Shown one piece after another: positions 38,935 through 46,237 of a stretch of 64,000 nt of DNA (position 1 is its first letter; each line of letters begins with the position of its first letter). Below the pieces are notes generated by a model. It made no database searches, was not told the DNA's origin, and saw nothing but the letters and a program-made list of their open reading frames with translations. Source of the stretch: Pseudomonadota bacterium. Lineage in GTDB: Bacteria; Campylobacterota; Campylobacteria; Campylobacterales; Sulfurospirillaceae. The position numbers and the translations under genes were made by a program. The stretch lies in contig JAGDMU010000005.1 of assembly GCA_017860615.1 (NCBI GenBank), forward strand, positions 248,001 to 312,000. The letters run 5' to 3'.

Positions 38935-39417
38935 TTACTTCACCCCATGGTGCGGATTCTCCCCTGTTCGCTCAACCAGTTCATCCATATGCTCTCCACC
39001 CACAAAATAGGCTTTCCCAAACCCAAAGGTCGCTTCGCCATACGTCACGTTGAACTCGTAGAGGTTAAAGTCTGTCATCTTTTTCAAAGTTGCGACCATC
39101 TTGGCATCAAACTTTTTCGCAAACAGTTCTAAGACTGTTTCAAAACGCTCGCTTGCACGTTCTATCTTTTGGCTATCGCATTGCAAACTCACACGTTTTC
39201 GTGCAAAGAGGTTTTCTGTTTTACTCTCGTCTTCGACAAAAAAGAGTGAAGCTTTAGGATTTTTTTGAAGGTTTTTAGCATGGGTGGCAATGTCGGAGAT
39301 GTAAACATAAAAACGGTTGTTATCGTAAATGTAAGGTGCATACGAAGAAAAAGGGTGGTTGTTTTTATCAAGTGTGCCGATGATGGCGGTTTGAATATTT
39401 GCTATAAAATCTTTCAT
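38935..39417 (-). CDS. HugZ-like heme-utilisation / PNPOx-fold protein
   Basis: A 160-residue flavin-reductase-like split-barrel protein. The N-terminal part IGTLDKNNHPFSSYAPYIYDNNRFYVYISDIATHAKNL is the pyridoxamine-oxidase fold signature, and the C-terminal MTDFNLYEFNVTYGEATFGFGKAYFVGG is the segment typical of HugZ, the heme oxygenase of H. pylori and C. jejuni. It is shorter than HugZ (about 250 residues), so heme degradation is possible but not certain. No heme transport genes are adjacent. Confidence 0.75.
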   Translation of the reverse strand: MKDFIANIQTAIIGTLDKNNHPFSSYAPYIYDNNRFYVYISDIATHAKNLQKNPKASLFFVEDESKTENLFARKRVSLQCDSQKIERASERFETVLELFAKKFDAKMVATLKKMTDFNLYEFNVTYGEATFGFGKAYFVGGEHMDELVERTGENPHHGVK

Positions 39418-39446
39418 GGAGTCTCTTTTTTGGTTTAGTCTACCAT

Positions 39447-39515
39447 GAAGGCGTTAAAAATCTACTCCAAAATCGTAATTAACGCTTCAAACTAAGCTTG
39501 CCTCTTTCGAGGCAA
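39447..39515. repeat. Two-hairpin dispersed repeat, partial copy C
   Basis: GAAGGCGTTAA (39447-39457) can pair with TTAACGCTTC (39479-39488) with one bulged base. Then CTAAGC leads into hairpin TTGCCTC (39498-39504), loop TTTC, GAGGCAA (39509-39515). The second hairpin matches that of copy B at 58471-58486 with a compensating T-A to C-G change. It lies between the cupin and HugZ-like genes. Confidence 0.5.
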
Positions 39516-39521
39516 ACCTTG

Positions 39522-39917
39522 TTATAACCAAGAGGGTTTTGACGCAGCAGGCAGTCCATCGGTTTCTGTAAAACCTTCAAGAGTGTTGGCTTTGGCTTGA
39601 ACACAGATAAAACGAAGAGAGCTTGTATCGCCCGCTTTAATACAGCGTTCTCCTTTAGGGTCTATACGAAAGGCATCGCCCTCTTTGATTTCAAACTCAT
39701 CGCCATCAATAAATAAAAAGCCTTTTCCACTGAGCACCACATAAATCTCTTCATTGTTTTTGTGCGTATGTACAAAAGGAACACTCACACCTGCTGGCAG
39801 TTCATTGACAGAGACTTCTGCACCTGTGAGCGCTAATGTATCGTGCAGTACAACGCGACCCAGTGATTGGATATCTCCGCATGAGATAACTTTATAATTT
39901 TGTCCTAACTTTTCCAT
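39522..39917 (-). CDS. Cupin-domain protein
   Basis: A 131-residue single cupin. The two metal-binding cupin motifs are visible: HTHKNNEEIYVVLSGKG (His-His-Glu ligands) and the downstream block where GDAFRIDPKGERC replaces the usual final His. It may be an isomerase, dioxygenase or binding protein; the family is too broad to decide. Its upstream region contains a near-copy (14 of 16 bases) of the palindrome found at the MarR gene, so it is a candidate target of that regulator. Confidence 0.82.
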   Translation of the reverse strand: MEKLGQNYKVISCGDIQSLGRVVLHDTLALTGAEVSVNELPAGVSVPFVHTHKNNEEIYVVLSGKGFLFIDGDEFEIKEGDAFRIDPKGERCIKAGDTSSLRFICVQAKANTLEGFTETDGLPAASKPSWL

Positions 39918-40013
39918 TTTTTTTCCTTTTTTGATTGTTTATTTTTATGTAACATGTCATTTCAAACGATAGCAATACTTTAGACAAACCTCCTCAGTGT
40001 AATGAATATAATT

Positions 40014-40029
40014 AATTCGATATCTAACT
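40014..40029 (-). promoter_or_regulatory. Second MarR-type operator, upstream of the cupin gene
   Basis: AATTCGATATCTAACT differs at two positions from the perfect palindrome AATTAGATATCTAATT at 40491-40506. It lies about 100 bases upstream of the cupin ATG, just beyond the 3' end of marR. Confidence 0.5.
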
Positions 40030-40043
40030 ATATAAACAAATGT

Positions 40044-40478
40044 TTATTCTTTCTTTTCAAAATTAACAATGGCTTTTTCAAGCAATATTTCTAACAATAA
40101 CGCCTCTTCTTCACGAAGCCCAGCGTAGGCTAAGGCGTTTAGGTCTTGCGAAATAGCTTCAAACATCGGCTGAAGTTCAAACCCTTTTTCAGTGAGTGAA
40201 ACCATAGTAAACCTCGCATCAACGTCTGATTTGATGCGTTGAACATAGCCACTCTTTTCGAGTTTTTCAACCAGAACCGTTACCGTTGGCTTTGTTCTAT
40301 GAATTTTCTTTGCAATTTCACCCATCTCATAGGCGTTACCATCAAAGAGTAGACTCAAGATATCTCCATGACTGGGTGCGATATCGGAAAGTTCATATTT
40401 TTTAAGTTCAGCAATAATAAATTTATTGGCTTTCTCAGCAAGTCTGCTTGAAAGCGCTATGAGTCTTTGATTTTTCAT
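40044..40478 (-). CDS. MarR-family transcriptional regulator
   Basis: A winged-helix regulator of about 144 residues. The DNA-binding part reads EMGEIAKKIHRTKPTVTVLVEKLEKSGYVQRIKSDVDARFTMVSLTEKG, with the typical MarR wing DxRxxxVxLT. The frame continues upstream to 40628, but that stretch runs into the divergent promoter; ATG at 40478 (MKNQRLIALSSRLAEKA) or 40487 is more likely, although neither has a strong ribosome site. A perfect 16-base palindrome at 40491-40506 lies right at the start, fitting autoregulation, and the AEC transporter gene diverges from the same region. Confidence 0.85.
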   Translation of the reverse strand: MKNQRLIALSSRLAEKANKFIIAELKKYELSDIAPSHGDILSLLFDGNAYEMGEIAKKIHRTKPTVTVLVEKLEKSGYVQRIKSDVDARFTMVSLTEKGFELQPMFEAISQDLNALAYAGLREEEALLLEILLEKAIVNFEKKE

Positions 40479-40490
40479 AAGCAGCATTAT

Positions 40491-40506
40491 AATTAGATAT
40501 CTAATT
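40491..40506. promoter_or_regulatory. Perfect palindromic operator at marR
   Basis: AATTAGATATCTAATT is a perfect 16-base palindrome between marR (minus) and the AEC transporter gene (plus). MarR dimers bind sites of this size and symmetry. The site is close enough to the marR start to block its transcription, and about 95 bases upstream of the transporter start. Confidence 0.6.
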
Positions 40507-40599
40507 AATGTCAAGTGTCCCATTTTGTAAAATGCTGCAAAGATATTTTTATTTTGCGTTACAATATCCTTTTTAAAATCTTTCCTGTAAAGCTTTACC

Positions 40600-41526
40600 A
40601 TGAACATAGCGCTTTCCATCCTTGCCATTTATGTTTTCATCTTACTCGGCTACATCGCCAAAAAGATTTTCAAAGAAGAGCTAGCTGAGCGAGGTATGGT
40701 CATTCTCTCGGTCTATTTTTTGCATCCTATCTTTTCATTTTGGGGGCTTTCCACCAAACCAATGAGTTTAGAGCTGTTGCAAGTGCCTTTTTACTATGTA
40801 CTTTTTTCACTGCTTACCATTGCAGTGGGATTTATTTTTGCGAGAATGTTTTTTGATGATGTGAAAGAACGCTCTATCATGACGATTGCCGCGGCGATTA
40901 ACAACACGGGAAATTTGGGCATACCTCTTGGCATTGCCATCTTTGGGCAAGAGTCCATCATCTACACCAGCATGATGAGTGTCGCCAATACCCTTATGAC
41001 GTATACCTTGGGTGTATTTTTTTACTCAGCGGGGACATCAAGCATGAAGCAGGCGTTTTTAAATATCTTCAAACTGCCCGTCATCTGGGCAGCGATGTTT
41101 GCCCTTGGACTTAACTTTGCAGGCATCGTGATACACCCTACCCTCTTCAAGTCTCTGGAGATGGGCGCATACTGTATGGTGGTGCTTCAGCTCATTGTGT
41201 TTGGGATGTACCTTTACAACATGAAGCTGGGTGAGCTCAACTACAAACTACTCTTACATGTTCACCTTATCAAATTTGTCATCATGCCCATCATTACGGT
41301 GTGGTTGCTCTTTTTTGTGCTTCCATTAGAACCCTTTGTCGCTTCCGTACTTTTTTTAGAACTTATCGTGCCACTGGCTGTCACTAACGTGAACATTTCA
41401 GCACTCTATGACTGCAAGCCTGTGGATGTAGCAAGCCTTATACTCTTTACATCACTTCTGTTTATACCCTTTTTGCTGATCGTCAGTTACGCACTCTCTT
41501 ACTTTGGCATTGCGCATTTGGGTTAA
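40600..41526 (+). CDS. AEC-family transporter (copy 1)
   Basis: A 308-residue membrane protein with about ten hydrophobic segments, of the auxin-efflux-carrier/malate permease family. The conserved first half includes NNTGNLGIPLGIAIFG and the last part LELIVPLAVTNVNISALYDCKP. Substrates in bacteria are organic acids or efflux compounds; none can be named here. A paralogue with the same motifs is at 46238-47167. This copy diverges from marR and shares its operator region, so regulation by that MarR protein is plausible. Its 3' end overlaps the convergent small gene by four bases. Confidence 0.85.
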   Translation: MNIALSILAIYVFILLGYIAKKIFKEELAERGMVILSVYFLHPIFSFWGLSTKPMSLELLQVPFYYVLFSLLTIAVGFIFARMFFDDVKERSIMTIAAAINNTGNLGIPLGIAIFGQESIIYTSMMSVANTLMTYTLGVFFYSAGTSSMKQAFLNIFKLPVIWAAMFALGLNFAGIVIHPTLFKSLEMGAYCMVVLQLIVFGMYLYNMKLGELNYKLLLHVHLIKFVIMPIITVWLLFFVLPLEPFVASVLFLELIVPLAVTNVNISALYDCKPVDVASLILFTSLLFIPFLLIVSYALSYFGIAHLG

Positions 41527-41822
41527 ACTTTTTGGTACAGATGGGTGATTTTCACATAGTCGTAAAAGTCGCTTAAAAGCAAGTAGCGCATACCAATGTC
41601 AGAAAAGCGTTTCAGCACAACTGTATCACCTGTGTTGTAAAGGTTTGCAACATCTAAAAATTCGTGTGGATAACGCTTTTTCTCAAACGGATACTCCGAA
41701 AAACACTTCATAAAGTTTTCAAAAAGATTGTTGATGATGAGCTCTTTAGCTGGGCTTGGATGATGCAGATAGTCTTTGACTTTTTCAAACTCTTTGCAGA
41801 TGTACTCTAAGCATTGTTGCAT
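41523..41822 (-). CDS. Small hypothetical protein after the ArsC/Spx-like gene
   Basis: A 99-residue protein starting MQQCLEYICKEFEKVKDYLHH, helical and rich in aromatic residues. I do not recognise a domain. Its start overlaps the end of the ArsC/Spx-like gene by 16 bases, so the two are almost certainly translated together and may work together. The upstream family has nitrogenase-associated members, which makes a nif-related role conceivable, but no nif gene is in the window. Confidence 0.65.
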   Translation of the reverse strand: MQQCLEYICKEFEKVKDYLHHPSPAKELIINNLFENFMKCFSEYPFEKKRYPHEFLDVANLYNTGDTVVLKRFSDIGMRYLLLSDFYDYVKITHLYQKV

Positions 41823-42232
41823 GAATCACTGCTTAAACAGGCGTTAATGTGCTCAGGTGTTGGCATGGAAATCTTTAAAAGGGTATTGAGCTTTAGAATG
41901 TCAAAACCACACAGTTTGACTTCACCGATTTGCAACAGTGGACGACGAATCAGAATGGGTGTTTTTATCATCGCCTCAATAAGGCTCTCTTTGGTGTAAT
42001 CCTCAAGGTTAAATGTTCCATCTTTAAGTTGTGGCGCGAAGGGATTTATCATCTCTTTGGGAGTCAAATCTTTAAAAAACGCTTCCAAAGTTGGTTGATC
42101 CCACATCGTATCTAGGATGCTTCGTACCTCAAGGCTCACACCATGCTCTCTCAGCAGTGCCTTTTGACGGGCATTCCCACTACACCCTGTTTTCTCATAA
42201 AAAATCACTTTAGACGTTGAGAACGATAGCAC
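41807..42232 (-). CDS. ArsC/Spx-like (nitrogenase-associated type) protein
   Basis: A 141-residue thioredoxin-fold protein. The N-terminal VIFYEKTGCSGNARQKALLREHG has the single active-site Cys followed by the NARQK pattern seen in nitrogenase-associated ArsC-like proteins, and TPILIRRPLLQIGEVKLCGFD is the C-terminal ArsC/Spx signature. True arsenate reductases have CxxxxxTR-type active sites, so arsenate reduction is less likely. The start is GTG at 42232 with AAAGGAG six bases upstream. It is coupled to the small gene downstream and diverges from xth. Confidence 0.72.
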   Translation of the reverse strand: MLSFSTSKVIFYEKTGCSGNARQKALLREHGVSLEVRSILDTMWDQPTLEAFFKDLTPKEMINPFAPQLKDGTFNLEDYTKESLIEAMIKTPILIRRPLLQIGEVKLCGFDILKLNTLLKISMPTPEHINACLSSDSCNNA

Positions 42233-42325
42233 ATGTGCTCCTTTTTAGCTTATCTTTGCAAAAGATATACCAAAGCTCTTCATCTCTTATGATACCATAT
42301 CGAAACAAGAAAGAAAGAGGAATGT

Positions 42326-43090
42326 ATGAAGTTAATATCGTGGAATGTCAATGGCATTCGTGCTGTTGCGAGTAAAAATGCGTTTGCGTGGGTAGATGAA
42401 ATAAAACCCGATGTGCTCTGTTTGCAAGAGATCAAAGCAGAAGCCCATCAGATTCCTGAGTCACTGTTTACGCATACTTTTACATGTCAACACATCAACT
42501 CTGCGAGCAAAAAAGGCTACTCGGGTACGATGAGCTTTTCCACACGCATGTTTGATAAAACCGATACCGCTTGGCACATTGACCATACACAAGAAGGGCG
42601 CATTTTGGAGCATCACTTTGGCGATGTTGTTTTGTTCAATGTCTATTTTCCTAATGGGCAGCAAAGTGAAGAACGCCTTGTCCATAAAATGAAGTTTTAC
42701 AGAGACTTTTTAGCGCACTGTGAAGCATTGCGACAAGAGGGCAAAGGCATCATCATCTGTGGCGATGTTAATACCGCACATCGTGAAATAGACCTCACAC
42801 ACCCCAAAGCCAATGAAGACACCTCAGGCTTTTTACCCATTGAGCGTGCATGGATAGACACACTTTTAGATAAAGGCTATATCGATACCTTTAGACATAT
42901 CCACGGCGATAAAACAGAGTGTTACTCGTGGTGGTCATACCGAGCGGGGGCGAGAGAGCGAAATGTGGGATGGAGAATTGACTACTTTTTTATCTCTAAA
43001 GAGCTAGAAGGACGTTTAAAAGATGCGTTTATTTTACCGCATATTTATGGTTCTGACCATTGTCCTGTGGGCATAGAGTTGGAGTGTTAG
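42326..43090 (+). CDS. xth: Exodeoxyribonuclease III
   Basis: An AP endonuclease and 3'-5' exonuclease of base-excision repair, 254 residues. The endonuclease/exonuclease/phosphatase family motifs are complete: LISWNVNGIRAV, LCLQEIKAE (metal-binding Glu), ICGDVNTAHREIDL (Asp/Asn), and the catalytic His in GSDHCPVGIEL. GAAAGAGGAATGT precedes the ATG. The stop codon is embedded in a hairpin shared with the convergent cytochrome gene. Confidence 0.95.
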   Translation: MKLISWNVNGIRAVASKNAFAWVDEIKPDVLCLQEIKAEAHQIPESLFTHTFTCQHINSASKKGYSGTMSFSTRMFDKTDTAWHIDHTQEGRILEHHFGDVVLFNVYFPNGQQSEERLVHKMKFYRDFLAHCEALRQEGKGIIICGDVNTAHREIDLTHPKANEDTSGFLPIERAWIDTLLDKGYIDTFRHIHGDKTECYSWWSYRAGARERNVGWRIDYFFISKELEGRLKDAFILPHIYGSDHCPVGIELEC

Positions 43091-43110
43091 CTCCTGTGCT
43101 AGGAGCTAAC
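43086..43110. terminator. Hairpin between convergent xth and cytochrome genes
   Basis: GTTAGCTCCT (43086-43095) pairs perfectly with AGGAGCTAAC (43101-43110). It contains the xth stop codon. Neither strand has a good T run after it, so it may be a weak or transcript-end-stabilising structure. Confidence 0.5.
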
Positions 43111-43116
43111 AAAGTA

Positions 43117-43530
43117 TCACTCTTGCCACTTCACTTTTAAAGGAGCACGGCGATACACAGGGCTTTGCCCATAATGCGTTGCAAGATAGCTGATGATAAG
43201 AGGCTCATCCGAACCCAAATCCCAAAGACCTTGATTTTTCTGCATATATCGGATCGCATCTTTCCAATACTTCTCATTACCGCGATTTTGAGTGACCAGT
43301 GTCGCACTGTGACATGCCACTGTACAGTTAGCTTTGACGATCTCAAAGCCTTCGGCAATGACCAGTCCCGTCTCTTTATCGACAGCTAGTTTTTTAGTCG
43401 CTTTTGCTTCTGCCTTTTCTGTCTTTGCAGGCTCAGACTTTACAGGAGCAAGCTGTGACTCTTCTTTAGACGCACAGCCTAAGACTAAAAGCCCGATGAA
43501 GATCAGCAGGCTTGTTGTTATTTTTCCCAT
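43117..43530 (-). CDS. Monoheme cytochrome c lipoprotein, SorB-like subunit
   Basis: A 137-residue predicted lipoprotein (lipobox VLGC, Cys at about 19) with a Lys/Ala/Glu-rich spacer and a small cytochrome-like domain (about 60-137). The single heme motif is unusual: VKANCTVACHSA has three residues between the Cys pair (CxxxCH), confirmed in the nucleotide sequence. The distal half (YWKDAIRYMQKNQGLWDLG, then ISYLATHYG) has the usual class I form. It follows the molybdopterin subunit gene directly, AAAGGAG before its ATG, and should accept electrons from it in the periplasm. Confidence 0.78.
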   Translation of the reverse strand: MGKITTSLLIFIGLLVLGCASKEESQLAPVKSEPAKTEKAEAKATKKLAVDKETGLVIAEGFEIVKANCTVACHSATLVTQNRGNEKYWKDAIRYMQKNQGLWDLGSDEPLIISYLATHYGQSPVYRRAPLKVKWQE

Positions 43531-43541
43531 CTGGTCTCCTT

Positions 43542-44816
43542 TTAGACGATCTTAACAGCGATGCGGTGCGTTGCATTGTTGAGATAGCCTTTAGGATTCC
43601 AACCTGGAATGACCATCGGTTGAGAAACACCTTTTTTATCAACAGCGCGCGCCCAAAGCTCGTAGTAGCCTTTGGAAGGAAATTTGAGATTGGCACTGAA
43701 GCGTTGCCATGCAAATTTGTTAACAGGTTTTTTAAGATTGGCTTTGATCCATGTTGCCCCAAAATCAATGGAAACAAACACCTCTTTGACATCACCGATG
43801 CCACTCCATGCGTTGCCTCGAATTTCGACTTTGTCACCAAACGTAAACTTTGCGCCTGACGCAGGGTACGTGATGAGCGATTTGATCGGCATCTCTTCGA
43901 TGACACACATATTGCTGTTAGGAACATCGCTTGCTGGCTCCACAGGTGCGCAAGGATTGCGGTAGTCATCCACCATTTTTGGACCATCATGCACTTTATT
44001 GCGTACGACTATGCGGTTTAGCCACTTACCACTGACAGACGCTGGATAACCAGGGATGACAAGGCGCAGAGGATAGCCATTTTGGAGTGGCAATGGTGCT
44101 CCGTTCATCTCCCAGACAATCAAAGCATCCTCTTGCAACGCTTTTTTAATCGGCACACCTCTAGAAATAGGCACTTTGGTAGCATCACCACTTAAATGGG
44201 GGTCAGAGCCGTAATAGCCAATGTACACAGCATCATTTTTCAGCCCAACATGCTCGAGTACATCTTTGAGACGCACGCCTGTCCATGAAGGACAACCCAC
44301 TCCTCCGAGTGTCCATTGATTGCCTTTGGCAGGAGGGTTAAACTCCGCTCTTCCATTGCCACCACATTCAATGACCAAATTGCTGGTGTAGTTTTTGAAC
44401 TTACTTTTAAGCTCTGCAATCGTAAACGTCACCGTACGTTTGGTTGACTCACTTTCCCTCGCAGGAGAATTTGGACTCACTTCAGAACCAATAGTCAGCG
44501 TCCAAGTAGAAGCGTCTATGTTGGTTGGAACCAAACCATTGTTACGAATGAACATCAAATCGTTTGGTGTTACTTCGCTATCCAAAAGGTGGGGCGGTGT
44601 TTCAGCCACAACTGGCTTGTCACCAAGAACCACCAACTCCAAACTCTTACCAGGGATGTTTAGCTCCGCCATAGAGGGTGCAGCCATAGCTACGGGGATC
44701 AAACCTCCTGGAAGGTTACGCACAAAAGGGATTTCACTCCCAACGGCAGTCATGAGGGCAAGAATGCCACTCTTCTTAAAAAAGCCACGTCGATCGAGGG
44801 ATGCGTTTTGACTCAT
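43542..44816 (-). CDS. Sulfite dehydrogenase-type molybdopterin oxidoreductase
   Basis: A 424-residue protein of the sulfite oxidase family. A Tat signal (DRRGFFKKSGILALM) directs it to the periplasm. The molybdopterin domain holds the likely Mo-ligand Cys in LVIECGGNGRAEF (about residue 150) and the family stretch GCPSWTGVRLKDVLEHVG; the C-terminal part is the Mo-co dimerisation domain (VSIDFGATWIKANL). With the downstream cytochrome gene it resembles the C. jejuni pair Cj0005c/Cj0004c (from memory), which oxidises sulfite and passes electrons to cytochrome c. AAGGAG precedes the ATG. Confidence 0.88.
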   Translation of the reverse strand: MSQNASLDRRGFFKKSGILALMTAVGSEIPFVRNLPGGLIPVAMAAPSMAELNIPGKSLELVVLGDKPVVAETPPHLLDSEVTPNDLMFIRNNGLVPTNIDASTWTLTIGSEVSPNSPARESESTKRTVTFTIAELKSKFKNYTSNLVIECGGNGRAEFNPPAKGNQWTLGGVGCPSWTGVRLKDVLEHVGLKNDAVYIGYYGSDPHLSGDATKVPISRGVPIKKALQEDALIVWEMNGAPLPLQNGYPLRLVIPGYPASVSGKWLNRIVVRNKVHDGPKMVDDYRNPCAPVEPASDVPNSNMCVIEEMPIKSLITYPASGAKFTFGDKVEIRGNAWSGIGDVKEVFVSIDFGATWIKANLKKPVNKFAWQRFSANLKFPSKGYYELWARAVDKKGVSQPMVIPGWNPKGYLNNATHRIAVKIV

Positions 44817-45019
44817 ATGTTCTCCTTGTTGTCAACAAAATGGGGATACCTGAGCATTATAGTTTGGTATAAACAAAAGCAATGCTCGTTTTTTGAGTCA
44901 ACTCAATAATTTAAGATATTTTTTTGTTATCACAAAAAAGACACACTCTATAGCTATAAAACAGCTTAATAAACAATTTAAACAAAATAAACTATAATAA
45001 GGCGTATATACCAAGGTTT

Positions 45020-45034
45020 GGAAGAGTTTTTGCT
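45020..45034 (+). promoter_or_regulatory. Sigma-54-type promoter upstream of fliN
   Basis: TTTGG, ten bases, then GC: the invariant GG (45020-45021) and GC (45032-45033) of a -24/-12 promoter are exactly spaced, with TTTTTGCTT around the -12 element. The predicted start of transcription near 45045 leaves room for the AAAGGA at about 45056. Middle flagellar genes in this phylum are typically sigma-54 dependent. Confidence 0.55.
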
Positions 45035-45067
45035 TACATGGGTTAACTCATCTTTAAAGGAATGACA

Positions 45068-45362
45068 TTGGACGCAGTCGATCAAGAATATGTCGCACGC
45101 AAACTTCTCTCGGGGTTTGAAAATCTTTTAGACATTAGTGTTGACTTTGTGGCAGAACTCGATTCAACGCCTTCTTAAACTTGAAAAAGGCTCTGTTATC
45201 GACCTTGAAAAACCAGCAGGTGAAAGTGTTGAGCTCTACATCAACAATAAAATCTTTGGTAAAGGAGAAGTCATGGTCTATGAGAAAAACCTTGCCATCC
45301 GTATCAATGAAATCCTAGACTCTAAAACCGTCATCCAATACTTTAAAAAAGAGAATGTATGA
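45068..45362 (+). pseudogene. fliN: Flagellar motor switch protein FliN, frameshifted
   Basis: FliN forms the C-ring and binds the export apparatus. Two fragments in different frames together make most of a FliN. Fragment 1 (TTG at 45068 or ATG at 45062, stop 45176-45178) ends ...LLDISVDFVAELDSTPS. Fragment 2, open until 45362, resumes with SIQRLLKLEKGSVIDLEKP, followed by the very conserved GKGEVMVYEKNLAIRINEIL. In an intact FliN about five residues (a GxTxM-like stretch) stand between VAEL and SIQRLL; they are missing. A deletion of about 17 bases near 45157 would explain both the gap and the frame change. fliO follows with an ATGA overlap. Confidence 0.75.
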
Positions 45363-46231
45363 GAATTTTCTTCGCACTCTTCGTATTATGGTCATGCGTC
45401 AATGCTTCTAATTTATTAACCTACAATGTGTATGAGCGAAGTGATCGTGTCGATATCATGCTTTCGTTTGATGCTCCACATGAAGGTGGAATTTCTCAAA
45501 AAAATGATGCAACATCTATTACCCTAACCATTAATGATCTTGGTTACGATAAGATGATTGAAAAGAGTATCAACTCAAACATTATCCAAGAACTCACCAT
45601 CATCCCTGAAAAAAACAACACCCTTAAAGTCGTGCTCAAAAGCGATAAAAAAGTAAGTGTCGTTGCTTCTAAAACAGTCGATGGCTTTGGTCTTCGTATT
45701 CGTAGTAGCATCATGCAAGCACCTGTGCAGAGCGCATCAGAAACAGTCAGTGCATCATCACTTCCTGCTACTGCTTCTTCTACTGACTTTGTCGACACAC
45801 GCTATATCATTGTAATTGTTATTTTGCTTTTCTTAGTTGTTTTGATGCTCTGGATCAAAAAACGCTTAGGCATTCAAACCATTAAACCTGCATCTGCTGC
45901 TTCAAATGGTGGGGGTAAATCATGGCTCTTCAACCCAAAAACAGGTTCTCAACAAGAAGTGAATGTCTTGCATAAAAAACAGATTGACAACCAAAACAGC
46001 GTCGTTTTATTTGAATATGGCACCATCAAATACCTTGTTATGACGGGAAACTCCAACGTTCTTTTAGAAAAGTTTCAAAATGGAGAAGTCAAAGATGACA
46101 ACGATTTTGAAAAGGTTTTTGAGGAAAATCGCAGACGTTTGGATGACTACCTTAAACTTCAAGACAATAAACTCAGCACCTATAAAAATAAAGCCTCAGC
46201 AGACTACACTCCCATAGATGAGATGCGTTAA
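45359..46231 (+). CDS. fliO: FliO-like flagellar export protein
   Basis: A 290-residue protein with a signal peptide (MRIFFALFVLWSCVNA), a beta-rich periplasmic domain of about 120 residues, one membrane segment (about 144-165, YIIVIVILLFLVVLMLWI) and a cytoplasmic tail with a FliO-like part (KSWLFNPKTGSQQEVNVL, VLFEYGTIKYLVM). H. pylori FliO has the same unusual plan, with a large periplasmic domain, and its gene also follows fliN. The ATG overlaps the fliN stop (ATGA), so a fliN frameshift could also lower fliO translation. Confidence 0.75.
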   Translation: MRIFFALFVLWSCVNASNLLTYNVYERSDRVDIMLSFDAPHEGGISQKNDATSITLTINDLGYDKMIEKSINSNIIQELTIIPEKNNTLKVVLKSDKKVSVVASKTVDGFGLRIRSSIMQAPVQSASETVSASSLPATASSTDFVDTRYIIVIVILLFLVVLMLWIKKRLGIQTIKPASAASNGGGKSWLFNPKTGSQQEVNVLHKKQIDNQNSVVLFEYGTIKYLVMTGNSNVLLEKFQNGEVKDDNDFEKVFEENRRRLDDYLKLQDNKLSTYKNKASADYTPIDEMR

Positions 46232-46237
46232 GACCTT

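Noticed and set aside
43466-43990. 174-residue minus-strand frame across the sorA/sorB junction
   Set aside because: It overlaps both well-supported genes in another frame, has no family character, and is a shadow of them.
45138-45362. The 74-residue frame after fliN as an independent small gene
   Set aside because: Its sequence is the conserved C-terminal core of FliN, and its first residues are not FliN-like and have no ribosome site. It is the second half of a broken gene.
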